From the NCBI GenBank assembly GCA_964356295.1, contig CAYHHE010000123.1, positions 1 to 5,228 on the forward strand: a DNA stretch of 5,228 nt, in the 5' to 3' direction. This document shows, piece by piece, positions 1-5,228 of the stretch. A program made the translations under genes and the position numbers. This DNA is from CAVQGZ01 sp964356295 (lineage in GTDB: Bacteria; Actinomycetota; Actinomycetes; Jiangellales; Jiangellaceae). The notes under the pieces are model-generated. The model was not told the origin of the DNA and searched no databases. It saw nothing but the letters and a program-made list of their open reading frames with translations. Within the stretch, counting starts at the first letter, position 1. The number at the start of each line of letters is the position of its first letter.

Positions 1-162
1 CTAGGCGTGAATGCACGGCACCAGCGTCACGCCGGACGTCCCGCCCCTCCGTTGCGACCAGGGCGTTCTAGCCCCGCCTGGCCGCCCAGTGGATCACGTC
101 AGGTATGCGAATGGCCCGTTGACAAGTCGTGTGCCCCGTCACCAGCCCATCGCTCTGGTCAA
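1..162. other. Window edge, no supported gene
   Basis: This stretch lies downstream of the stop codon of the minus-strand membrane-protein gene. Short open frames cross it on both strands, but none shows a recognisable family, a ribosome binding site or convincing codon use. A short inverted repeat (CTGG 78-81, CCAG 86-89) is too weak to call a terminator. The 3' end of a neighbouring gene could reach into the first ~70 bases, since one plus-strand frame is open from the window edge to a TAG at 68-70, but nothing seen identifies it. Confidence 0.4.
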
Positions 163-1185
163 TCACTCGCACAGCCCGTGCGGCCCGCCACCGGAGGAGT
201 CGATGAAGCCCCGCGTTCCCGACACGATCATCATGCTCCCGTCGTCCTGCGGGAAGAACGCGTACCCGTAGTCGCCCTCGTAGACCGCGTAGTCGACCCA
301 CACGGGGTAGGAATCAACGGTGCGCGTGACCAACCGGTCCCCGTAGGCCGCCTGCAGGTCGCTGACGGAGCTCGACGTGGTGATCCCCTCGACAGTGCGG
401 ACGGTCGACGGTCCCTTGACCAGCAGGGCGTAGAACTCGTCGCTGGTGTAGCACCCGTATGCAGCCACGCCCGGCAGTTCAACGGCAGGCTCCAGTTCCG
501 GATCAGGGTCCACGCGAACCGTGCCGATGCCGCTGGCTTCGACCTGAGCGGCGGTCATGCCGAACCACAGGGGGCCGATGCCGTTCGCCCGCAACTCGGT
601 GACCGGCGGCGGCCCTTGGGTGGTCAGACGGGTCCACTGGCGCGGGCCGAGCCAGCCGTCCGTGCTGTCGCCCATGAGCCGCTGGACATCCTTGACGTTG
701 TCGACGTCCACCGCGCTGAACGTGGTGCTGGGCACGTATGTGGCACCCGTGCGGTGGGTGTTGGCACCGAGCCACACCGGGAACCGCTCTCCCATCGCGG
801 TGAAGCACGGGTGGGTGGCTCCGACCGTGAAGGCCGCGCGGTCAGGCACGACCGAGCAGTCGACGGGGGCCGGGACGGGCGCCGCGTTCGTGTCGGGCTG
901 GGTTGGTGCCGGGGCAGCAGGTGCCGGCGCTGTGGGTGCCGGCGCTGTCGGTGCCGGCGCAGCAGGCGCCGGGGCGGCGGGGGTCGCGGACGGCGTGGCG
1001 GACGGCGTCGCGGCCGGGCTGGCCGCGGGTTGGGTGCTGACCGTGTCGGGTTCGTCGCGCAGCAGCAGCCAGGTGCCGGCGGCGACCAGAAGCACGACGG
1101 CCAGGACCGATGCCACCAGCCACCATCGACGGTGCGGCGTGCTCGGGTGCTCAGTGGGAGTCGGGGGAGGAGTGACCACAGTCAT
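163..1185 (-). CDS. Membrane-anchored extracytoplasmic protein with Pro/Ala stalk and peptidoglycan-binding-like module
   Basis: The product is 340 residues, function unknown. Residues 1-20 are short, polar and basic at the end (HRR). Residues 21-43 form one hydrophobic helix, followed by RDEPD. This suggests an uncleaved N-terminal anchor with the rest outside the membrane. Residues 53-97 are a Pro/Ala/Thr/Ser stalk. Residues ~110-190 resemble a peptidoglycan_binding_1 fold, with the motif DGWLGPRQWTRL at 176-187 after VKDVQRLMG. Residues ~199-330 form a second domain opening with GIGPLWFGMTAAQVEASG, a 'G-GMT' opening I associate with small secreted actinobacterial domains of unknown function. 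Cysteines at 110, 127, 245 and 339 could form two disulfides outside the cell. I chose the ATG at 1185 because GAGGTGG lies 5 nt upstream and the anchor begins soon after. The frame is open further upstream, but that part looks non-coding. Binding to the cell wall is inferred, not shown. It is divergent from the genes to its right. Confidence 0.85.
   Translation of the reverse strand: MTVVTPPPTPTEHPSTPHRRWWLVASVLAVVLLVAAGTWLLLRDEPDTVSTQPAASPAATPSATPSATPAAPAPAAPAPTAPAPTAPAPAAPAPTQPDTNAAPVPAPVDCSVVPDRAAFTVGATHPCFTAMGERFPVWLGANTHRTGATYVPSTTFSAVDVDNVKDVQRLMGDSTDGWLGPRQWTRLTTQGPPPVTELRANGIGPLWFGMTAAQVEASGIGTVRVDPDPELEPAVELPGVAAYGCYTSDEFYALLVKGPSTVRTVEGITTSSSVSDLQAAYGDRLVTRTVDSYPVWVDYAVYEGDYGYAFFPQDDGSMMIVSGTRGFIDSSGGGPHGLCE
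905..979. repeat. Five tandem 15-bp units coding for the Pro/Ala stalk
   Basis: Five consecutive 15-bp units (905-919, 920-934, 935-949, 950-964, 965-979) follow GGTGCCGGNGCNGNN with few changes. Units two and three differ only in the last base. On the minus strand each encodes a five-residue block, AAPAP or TAPAP. Such repeats change copy number by slippage, so stalk length may vary between strains. A neighbouring 12-bp repeat encodes the SATP blocks. Confidence 0.9.
983..1018. repeat. Three 12-bp units coding for SATP-type blocks
   Basis: Units at 983-994 and 995-1006 differ at one position (GTCGCGGACGGC and GTGGCGGACGGC). A third, more diverged copy follows at 1007-1018. They encode the Ser/Ala/Thr/Pro part of the stalk nearest the membrane helix. 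With the adjacent 15-bp units they make about 115 bp of low-complexity coding DNA. Confidence 0.8.
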
Positions 1186-1188
1186 GAT

Positions 1189-1212
1189 GACCACCTCTTC
1201 CTGATGGTGGTC
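1189..1212 (-). promoter_or_regulatory. Hairpin overlapping the ribosome binding site of the membrane-protein gene
   Basis: In the minus-strand transcript, GACCACC (1212-1206) can pair perfectly with GGTGGTC (1195-1189), leaving a 10-nt loop (ATCAGGAAGA). The Shine-Dalgarno sequence GAGGTGG (1197-1191) falls largely in the 3' arm, just before the ATG at 1185, so folding would hide part of it, while AGGA sits in the loop. The pairing is visible in the sequence. A role in translation control is inferred, and 7 bp can arise by chance in GC-rich DNA. Confidence 0.4.
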
Positions 1213-1358
1213 CCACGAGGGCGCGACAGGCAGAGTCGGACGGACCGCTTTGGGCGGACGACGCCCCCCAGTCGCGAAAAGGCACCGCGGCCGGCGACTG
1301 TCTGACGCCGTTGCCCGCAGCCGTGTAACGCTCGAGGAACGACTGACTGGAGGAGCCC

Positions 1359-1845
1359 GTGCCGATCCATGTCCCCGACATCGCACCCCCCGAGCAGCCT
1401 CGGCCTACGCCGGGCGCCCCTCCGGTCGAGACGGAGCAGATCGTGGCCGAGGGCAGTCCGCGGGCGGCACGCAGACTGCGTCGGCCACGGCCGTCCCGAT
1501 CGAGCCGCAGGAGCCGTGGATGGAGACTGCCGCAGGTGCTCTGGCTCGGCTCGGATGGGACGCCGAGCGGGTGCTGGTCCACGACGACATCGGGCAGCAG
1601 CGTGCTCAAGCGCTGGCCGACGGCACCCTGCCGGGTCGGGCCGCCCGGTTCCTGCACGGGGTGGTGGAGTGCGCGGGTCCGGTGCTGCGACCTGCGACTG
1701 CCTCGACCTCACGCAGGTCGCGCCCCGGTTCGCCGGTTACTGGCTGGTCGGCGACGTCAGGCACCGCTTCTCCCGCAGGACAGGCCTGGGGGTGCGCGCC
1801 GAGGTCACGCGTCCCGACTGGCCCGGCGAACGCGACGGCGACTGA
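1359..1845 (+). pseudogene. Frameshifted fragment resembling the C-terminus of phage late-control D / VgrG-type baseplate protein
   Basis: A GTG start at 1359 has a strong GGAGGA 5-6 nt upstream and begins PIHVPDIAPPEQPRP. Coding-like sequence stays in this frame to about 1460. It continues in a second frame to about 1699 (IEPQEPWMETAAGALARLGW, then ADGTLPGRAARFLHGVVECA and PVLRPAT), then in a third frame to the TGA at 1843-1845 (LDLTQVAPRFAGYWLVGDVR, ending VTRPDW). Each switch fits one missing base, probably in the GGG run at 1462-1464 and near 1700-1701. Restoring both gives 489 nt and about 162 residues. The last ~80 residues follow the late-control D / VgrG pattern as I know it: an 'R-A-R-F--G' helix, 'LRPGT--DL', 'PRF-G-Y-V--VRH-F', then a strand ending in RP. 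Intact relatives are usually well over 300 residues, so this would also lack the N-terminal domain. It could be a decayed gene or carry sequencing errors. The family call is moderate. Confidence 0.5.
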
Positions 1846-1863
1846 CCGAGGCAGACTCCTGCG

Positions 1864-2499
1864 ATGGTGCAGGTGCTCGCCGCGTCGGCGGTCGAAGCAG
1901 CCCCGTGGCTCCTGGGAGCGCTGGTCACCTCCGCACTCGACGCCGAGACGGTCACGGTCCGCATCGTCGAGGTCGAGGCCTACGCCGGGCTTGGCCAGGA
2001 CCCCGCCTCTCACGCCCACCGCGGCCCGACGCCGCGCAACGCGGCGATGTTCGGCCCCGCCGGCCACGCCTACGTGTACTTCACCTACGGGATGCACTGG
2101 TGCCTCAACGTCGTCACCGGCCCGTCCGGCGAGGGCTCGGCGGTGCTGCTGCGCGCCGGTGAGGTCGTCGATGGCCACGACGTGGCGCGGCGGCGTCGCA
2201 GCACGTCCGGCCGCCGTGTCCCGGCAGACCGTGACCTGGCTCGAGGTCCGGCACGGCTGACCGAGGCTCTCGCCGTCACCGCGGCACACGACGGGCTGGA
2301 CCTCCTCAGGCCGGACGGGATCCTGCGCCTGTCGCTGCCCACGACGACGCTCGCGCGAGTCGCGACCGGACCCCGAGTGGGGGTGCGGCAGGCCGCTGAC
2401 CGTCCGTGGCGGTTCTGGCTGCCTGACGAGCCGACGGTGTCGGCCTATCGTGCAGGGGGACGACGACGTCGGGAACCGCAGGGGGGATGCCAGCCATGA
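1864..2499 (+). CDS. mpg: 3-methyladenine DNA glycosylase (AAG/MPG family)
   Basis: Base-excision repair enzyme that removes alkylated and some deaminated purines (3-methyladenine, hypoxanthine) by cutting the N-glycosidic bond, leaving an abasic site. It has 211 residues, near the bacterial norm of about 200. By comparison with human AAG, Glu38 in EVEAY matches the general base Glu125, Tyr40 matches Tyr127, His50 in DPASHAHRG matches His136, Tyr72 and Tyr75 in YVYFTYGM match Tyr159 and the intercalating Tyr162, and Asn82 matches Asn169. DLARGPARLT (124-133) and GPRVGVRQAADRPWRFW (169-185) are also family-typical. The active site therefore looks complete. ATG 1864 has only a weak GAGG 12 nt upstream; GTG 1867 or 1873 are alternatives. 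The C-terminal tail after VSAYR (~15 residues, Arg-rich) is beyond the usual end and overlaps the start region of the next gene. It begins 18 nt after the broken upstream gene and is probably transcribed with it and the VOC gene. Confidence 0.95.
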   Translation: MVQVLAASAVEAAPWLLGALVTSALDAETVTVRIVEVEAYAGLGQDPASHAHRGPTPRNAAMFGPAGHAYVYFTYGMHWCLNVVTGPSGEGSAVLLRAGEVVDGHDVARRRRSTSGRRVPADRDLARGPARLTEALAVTAAHDGLDLLRPDGILRLSLPTTTLARVATGPRVGVRQAADRPWRFWLPDEPTVSAYRAGGRRRREPQGGCQP

Positions 2500-2882
2500 G
2501 GGGTGTTCAGGGCCGCCCGGCGATGGCGGTGCTGGGCACCGTCGACATGGATCGGGCGCTCGCCTTCTACCACGAGGTCCTCGGGCTGTCGATCATCTCC
2601 GCAGACGAGTACGGCACCTCGCTGGAGGCCGGTGGCACCGAGCTCCGACTGACCCGCGTCGGCGAGGTCGTCCCCGCGCCCTACGCGCAGCTAGGATGGC
2701 GGGTGACAGACCTGACGACCGTCGCGGCCTCGCTGCGTGAGAGGGGCATCACCCTCGTCCAGTTCGCACACCTCGAGCACGACGAGTCCGGCGCCTGGAC
2801 CGGGCCCGGGGGAGTGCGGGTGGCCTGGTTCCACGACCCGGACGGCAACCTGCTGTCGATCGTGGAGGACCCGGGGCGCTGA
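2496..2882 (+). CDS. VOC (glyoxalase/bleomycin-resistance fold) family protein
   Basis: Small protein of 128 residues with the paired beta-alpha-beta-beta-beta layout of the vicinal oxygen chelate superfamily. The first module has VDMDRALAFYHEVLGL (16-31) and GGTELRL (46-52). The second has LGWRVTDLTTVAASLRERG (66-84) and ends in VAWFHDPDGNLLSIVED (109-125). Glu49 and Glu124 sit where metal-ligand acids often lie, but the two usual His ligands at the start of each module are not evident (MAVLGTVDM and LGWRV). It may therefore bind a ligand without classical metal chemistry. Substrate unknown. ATG 2496 overlaps the mpg stop as ATGA and has a G-rich AGGGGGG 9 nt upstream, which favours it over ATG 2487. 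The overlap points to translational coupling with mpg. Confidence 0.88.
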   Translation: MRGVQGRPAMAVLGTVDMDRALAFYHEVLGLSIISADEYGTSLEAGGTELRLTRVGEVVPAPYAQLGWRVTDLTTVAASLRERGITLVQFAHLEHDESGAWTGPGGVRVAWFHDPDGNLLSIVEDPGR

Positions 2883-3179
2883 CCCCCGCCCGAGCGGGTT
2901 CGTGTGGCTTCGTGCGGAGTCAGCGTGCAACCCACGGCGGGGGACGACGTGCATGGAGGATCAAGCAGGTCCACGGCCGTGGTGGAGAACCCGCATCGTC
3001 TCGGCAGACCGCTGCGCGCAGACTTCGCCGGCCTTCGGTCCGCCCGCATGGGCACCGACCGAGTCCTCTACCGCGTCCGCGAGGACCGCAGGTCGCAGGT
3101 GGCGTCAAGATCGCGGCGCGCAGGAACGGGGGCGTCGGGGGTCGCGAGCCTGAGGCTTGGATGTACCTTGCCGGACGCG
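2883..3179. other. Intergenic region upstream of tyrS
   Basis: About 300 bp separate the VOC and tyrS stop and start codons. A small stem (CCCGC 2885-2889, GCGGG 2894-2898) follows the VOC stop but has no T-run, so it is only a weak terminator candidate. A perfect 12-bp palindrome, CCACGGCCGTGG, lies at 2971-2982. A 15-bp near-palindrome (CGAGCC-TGA-GGCTTG) lies at 3145-3159, just before tyrS. The tyrS frame is open back to 2904, but that extension has no family match and poor composition. No T-box-like conserved leader is recognised. The tyrS promoter presumably lies here but is not clear. Confidence 0.5.
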
Positions 3180-4487
3180 ATGACCACTCCCACGCAGCCC
3201 GCGCCGGCAGCCTCGCTCATGGAGGACCTGCAGTGGCGCGGGCTGATCCAGGACTGCACCGACGCCTCAGCGCTCGCCGACGCTCTCGAGGGCGGACCGG
3301 TCACCTTCTACTGCGGTTTCGACCCGACGGCACCGAGCCTGCACGTCGGCCACCTGCTGCAGGTGCTGACCATGAGACGCCTCCAGCAGGCCGGTCACCG
3401 GCCGCTCGTGCTGGTCGGTGGCGCGACCGGGCTGATCGGCGACCCCAAGCCCAGCGCCGAGCGCAGCCTGGTGGACAAGGAGACGGCGCGGTCGTGGGCG
3501 CAGCGGCTGCGCACCCAGATGCAGCCATTCTTCGACTTCACCGGCGACACAGCGGCCACCATGGTGAACAACCTGGACTGGACGGCGGAGCTGTCGGCCA
3601 TCGACTTCCTCCGGGACGTGGGCAAGCACTTCTCGGTGAACCGGATGCTCGACAGGGACGCCGTCGCCCGGCGACTGGAGTCGAGCGCCGGCATCTCCTA
3701 CACGGAGTTCAGCTACGTGCTGCTGCAGTCCAACGACTACGTCGAGCTGTTCCGCCGGTACGGCTGCCGACTGCAGATCGGCGGTTCGGACCAGTGGGGC
3801 AACATCACCGCCGGCGTCGACCTCATCCGACGCGTGGATGCCGAGCACGTCCATGCGTTCACCACGCCCCTGCTGCTGAAGTCCGACGGCACGAAGTACG
3901 GCAAGTCCGAGGGCGGCACGGTGTGGCTCGATCCTGCTCTGACCTCGCCCTACGCCTTCTACCAGTACTGGTTCAACGTCGAGGACGCCGACGTAGCGAT
4001 GCTGCTGCGGCGGCTGACGTTCCTGTCCCGGTCCCGCATCGAGGAGCTTGAGGTACTCACCGGCAGCCAACCGGCCCGGCGGGCCGCCCAGCGTGCCCTG
4101 GCCGCCGAGCTCACCGGCCTCGTGCACGGCTTGCGTGCCCTGGCCCAGGTGGAGACCGCGTCCGCTGCCCTGTTCGGGCGGGGCGCGCTGAGCGACCTGG
4201 ACGCCGACACGCTTGCCTCCGCGCTGGCGACGGTGCCGCACGTCCGGGTCGACCCAGCCGGTGCGGCGGCCTCCTACGCCGACCTCATGGTGGCCACCGG
4301 CCTGGTGCCGTCCAAGGGCGCGGCCCGTCGGGCGGCCGACGAGGGAGGCCTCTACGTCAACAACGAGCGGGTCGCCGACGCCGACTCCGCGCCGGCCGAG
4401 GACCGCCGACTCCACGGACGATGGCTGGTGCTGCGCCGAGGTCGGCGCGCCGTCGCTGGAGTTGACCTGGCCGCACCGCGTGCGTAG
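3180..4487 (+). CDS. tyrS: Tyrosyl-tRNA synthetase
   Basis: Charges tRNA-Tyr with tyrosine in the cytoplasm through a tyrosyl-adenylate. It has 435 residues, the usual length for bacterial TyrRS. The class I Rossmann core carries YCGFDPTAPSLHVGHL (44-59) with the HIGH motif as HVGH 55-58, GGATGLIGDP (80-89), GGSDQWGN (201-208) and the KMSKS loop as KYGKS 239-243. By comparison with the Geobacillus enzyme, Tyr44, Tyr179, Gln183, Asp186 and Gln205 match tyrosine-binding residues. Residues ~365-425 form the C-terminal S4-like tRNA-binding domain. All key residues are present and the frame is intact. I chose ATG 3180 because family members begin about 10-15 residues before the LQWRGLIQD motif; ATG 3219 is a poorer alternative. 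No clear Shine-Dalgarno precedes it, so translation may be leaderless or nearly so. The end of the gene overlaps a candidate rRNA promoter. No terminator with a T-run follows. Confidence 0.97.
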   Translation: MTTPTQPAPAASLMEDLQWRGLIQDCTDASALADALEGGPVTFYCGFDPTAPSLHVGHLLQVLTMRRLQQAGHRPLVLVGGATGLIGDPKPSAERSLVDKETARSWAQRLRTQMQPFFDFTGDTAATMVNNLDWTAELSAIDFLRDVGKHFSVNRMLDRDAVARRLESSAGISYTEFSYVLLQSNDYVELFRRYGCRLQIGGSDQWGNITAGVDLIRRVDAEHVHAFTTPLLLKSDGTKYGKSEGGTVWLDPALTSPYAFYQYWFNVEDADVAMLLRRLTFLSRSRIEELEVLTGSQPARRAAQRALAAELTGLVHGLRALAQVETASAALFGRGALSDLDADTLASALATVPHVRVDPAGAAASYADLMVATGLVPSKGAARRAADEGGLYVNNERVADADSAPAEDRRLHGRWLVLRRGRRAVAGVDLAAPRA

Positions 4488-4490
4488 CGT
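4462..4490 (+). promoter_or_regulatory. Candidate rRNA operon promoter P1, inside the tyrS 3' end
   Basis: A -35 box TTGACC (4462-4467) and a -10 box TAGCGT (4485-4490) are separated by exactly 17 nt, a close match to the principal-sigma pattern of actinobacteria. The -35 and spacer code for the last TyrRS residues, and the -10 begins with the TAG stop codon. Transcription would start near 4497-4499 and run toward 16S. The boxes are seen directly; activity is inferred. Confidence 0.5.
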
Positions 4491-4586
4491 TGTCCTTCGC
4501 GCCCGAGAAGCCCCGGACCCGCCGAACGGCTGGGCTCCGATGGTCCCGCAAGGGTCGCGTAGCTACGAGATCCGCAGGTCAGACGG

Positions 4587-4615
4587 TTCGCCGAAGGCCT
4601 GGAATCTGGTAGACT
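4587..4615 (+). promoter_or_regulatory. Candidate rRNA operon promoter P2 with extended -10
   Basis: TAGACT (4610-4615) is preceded directly by TGG, forming an extended -10. Seventeen nt upstream is TTCGCC (4587-4592), a weak -35. Transcription would start around 4620-4622, about 255 nt before mature 16S and just before the boxB-like hairpin and boxA-like element. This position fits a main rRNA promoter, and tandem rRNA promoters are common in actinobacteria. Confidence 0.55.
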
Positions 4616-4635
4616 AGTGAGGTAAGGTAGTGCGT

Positions 4636-4649
4636 CTGCCCCGAGGCAG
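4636..4649 (+). promoter_or_regulatory. boxB-like leader hairpin
   Basis: CTGCC (4636-4640) pairs with GGCAG (4645-4649) around the loop CCGA. A short hairpin just upstream of boxA is the usual boxB arrangement in rRNA leaders. The call rests on position and shape only. Confidence 0.4.
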
Positions 4650-4677
4650 CCGGTGACGGTTGCAACGGTGCGCGTCC

Positions 4678-4697
4678 GATCCTTGAGAACTCAACAG
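4678..4697 (+). promoter_or_regulatory. boxA-like rRNA antitermination element
   Basis: GATCCTTGAGAACTCAACAG resembles the Bacillus rrn leader boxA (TTCTTTGAAAACTAAACA) and matches a segment found in many actinobacterial rRNA leaders. boxA RNA is bound by NusB-NusE to protect untranslated rRNA transcripts from early termination. A second candidate, ATTCCTTTGG (4761-4770), fits less well. Confidence 0.6.
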
Positions 4698-4715
4698 CGT
4701 GCCAAACAAGTCGAT

Positions 4716-4738
4716 GCCAAACCCCCGTCGCGGGTGGC
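4716..4738 (+). other. Bulged leader hairpin
   Basis: GCCA (4716-4719) pairs with TGGC (4735-4738), and CCCG (4724-4727) pairs with CGGG (4731-4734) around a TCG loop, with four unpaired bases on the 5' side. It lies just after the boxA-like element. Role unknown; it may be part of leader folding. Confidence 0.35.
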
Positions 4739-4765
4739 TGTCTCAGCCGACCGCGTTGGGATTCC

Positions 4766-4803
4766 TTTGGTAAGACAGATGGACTCACATCTGACTTGCC
4801 AGG
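4766..4803 (+). other. Long leader hairpin, possible processing or folding element
   Basis: Bases 4766-4781 pair with 4788-4803: 15 of 16 positions pair, including three G-U wobbles and one A-A mismatch (4775/4794), around a GACTCA loop. The inner arms are CAGATG and CATCTG. No T-run follows, so it is not a typical intrinsic terminator. Similar placed hairpins occur in actinobacterial rRNA leaders. A role in RNase III cleavage or 16S folding is inferred. Confidence 0.65.
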
Positions 4804-4810
4804 TTCAACC

Positions 4811-4826
4811 GGTGCCCTCGGGCACC
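4811..4826 (+). other. Perfect 6-bp leader hairpin with CTCG loop
   Basis: GGTGCC (4811-4816) and GGCACC (4821-4826) flank CTCG. The stem is perfect and lies 50 nt before mature 16S. It has no U-tract, and in an rRNA leader it is more likely a folding element than a terminator. Confidence 0.5.
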
Positions 4827-4845
4827 ACTTGACGAAGTCGGTACG

Positions 4846-4861
4846 CCCGGCGCCAGCCGGG
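4846..4861 (+). other. Perfect 6-bp leader hairpin next to 16S
   Basis: CCCGGC (4846-4851) and GCCGGG (4856-4861) flank GCCA, about 15 nt before the 16S 5' end. It may lie at the base of the processing stem that joins 16S flanks; the 3' flank is outside the window, so this cannot be tested here. Confidence 0.45.
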
Positions 4862-4875
4862 TTGCCATATGATTT

Positions 4876-5228
<353 letters not shown>

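Larger units (their letters stand above)
4488..4875 (+). other. rRNA operon promoter and leader region
   Basis: Between tyrS and 16S lie the two candidate promoters and then a leader of about 255 nt with antitermination-like and processing-like elements. In order these are a small hairpin (4636-4649), a boxA-like element (4678-4697), a bulged hairpin (4716-4738), a long hairpin (4766-4803), and tetraloop hairpins at 4811-4826 and 4846-4861. The text from the boxA-like element onward resembles streptomycete rRNA leaders as I remember them (TTGAGAACTCAACAGCGTGC, later TTCCTTTG and a hairpin). I see no protein-coding gene here. Confidence 0.8.

Noticed and set aside
119..147. TTGACA as a -35 box at the left edge
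   Set aside because: No -10-like sequence at 16-19 nt spacing and no gene to drive on the plus strand.
7..1305. 432-residue open frame on the plus strand opposite the membrane-protein gene
   Set aside because: It is a shadow of the minus-strand gene: Arg/Gly-rich, no family pattern, and no ribosome binding site. The minus strand has a clear anchor, stalk and domains.
1302..1331. Promoter CTGACG-18-TAACGC for the plus-strand run
   Set aside because: The -10 lacks the final T and the -35 is imperfect; too weak to list as a feature, though a promoter must lie in or near 1186-1358.
2885..2898. Terminator after the VOC gene
   Set aside because: The stem is only 5 bp (CCCGC/GCGGG) with no T-run, so an intrinsic terminator cannot be supported.
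2953..3153. Possible 66-residue small gene beginning MEDQAGPRPWW
   Set aside because: No good ribosome binding site, composition like non-coding GC-rich sequence, and no recognised family.
2904..3179. 92-residue N-terminal extension of TyrRS in the same open frame
   Set aside because: TyrRS proteins start close to the LQWRGLIQD motif. The extension is low-complexity with no family match and would make the enzyme unusually long.
4515..4538. Terminator after tyrS (CCC-GCC/GGC-GGG imperfect stem)
   Set aside because: The stem is interrupted by a bulge, has a short core and no T-run. It lies between two candidate rRNA promoters where a terminator is not required.
4829..4873. TTGACG with TATGAT as a third rRNA promoter
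   Set aside because: The boxes are 33 nt apart, too far for a normal promoter, and a start there would fall inside 16S.

Overview
The window is high-GC DNA from an actinobacterium. The evidence is strong G/C preference at third codon positions, GTG/ATG starts, an Mpg–TyrRS gene pair (I recall the same neighbours, mpg and tyrS, in Mycobacterium tuberculosis), an actinobacterial-style rRNA leader, and a 16S rRNA 5' end of actinobacterial type. I cannot place the genus from the roughly 350 nt of 16S present.

Layout. Positions 1-162 hold nothing I can support. A minus-strand gene (163-1185) encodes a single-pass membrane protein with a Pro/Ala-rich stalk, a peptidoglycan-binding-like module and a C-terminal domain I cannot name. 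A 173-bp gap (1186-1358) separates it from a plus-strand run. That run opens with a broken gene (1359-1845), readable only by joining three frames, whose C-terminal part resembles the phage late-control D / VgrG baseplate family. It continues with a 3-methyladenine DNA glycosylase (1864-2499) and a small glyoxalase-fold (VOC) protein that overlaps it by 4 nt (2496-2882). After a gap of about 300 bp comes an intact tyrosyl-tRNA synthetase (3180-4487). The last 740 bases are the front of an rRNA operon: two candidate promoters (one inside the 3' end of tyrS), a structured leader with a boxA-like element and several hairpins, and the first ~350 nt of 16S rRNA, cut by the window edge.

How it fits together. 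This is mainly housekeeping sequence: base-excision repair (mpg), tRNA charging (tyrS) and ribosome production (rrn), all on one strand. The divergent membrane protein and the frameshifted phage-D-like fragment are the accessory part. I do not see a convincing new multi-gene system. The points most worth a second look are the frameshifted baseplate-like fragment, the rrn promoter embedded in tyrS, the Shine-Dalgarno-masking hairpin before the membrane-protein gene, and the translationally coupled VOC partner of mpg.
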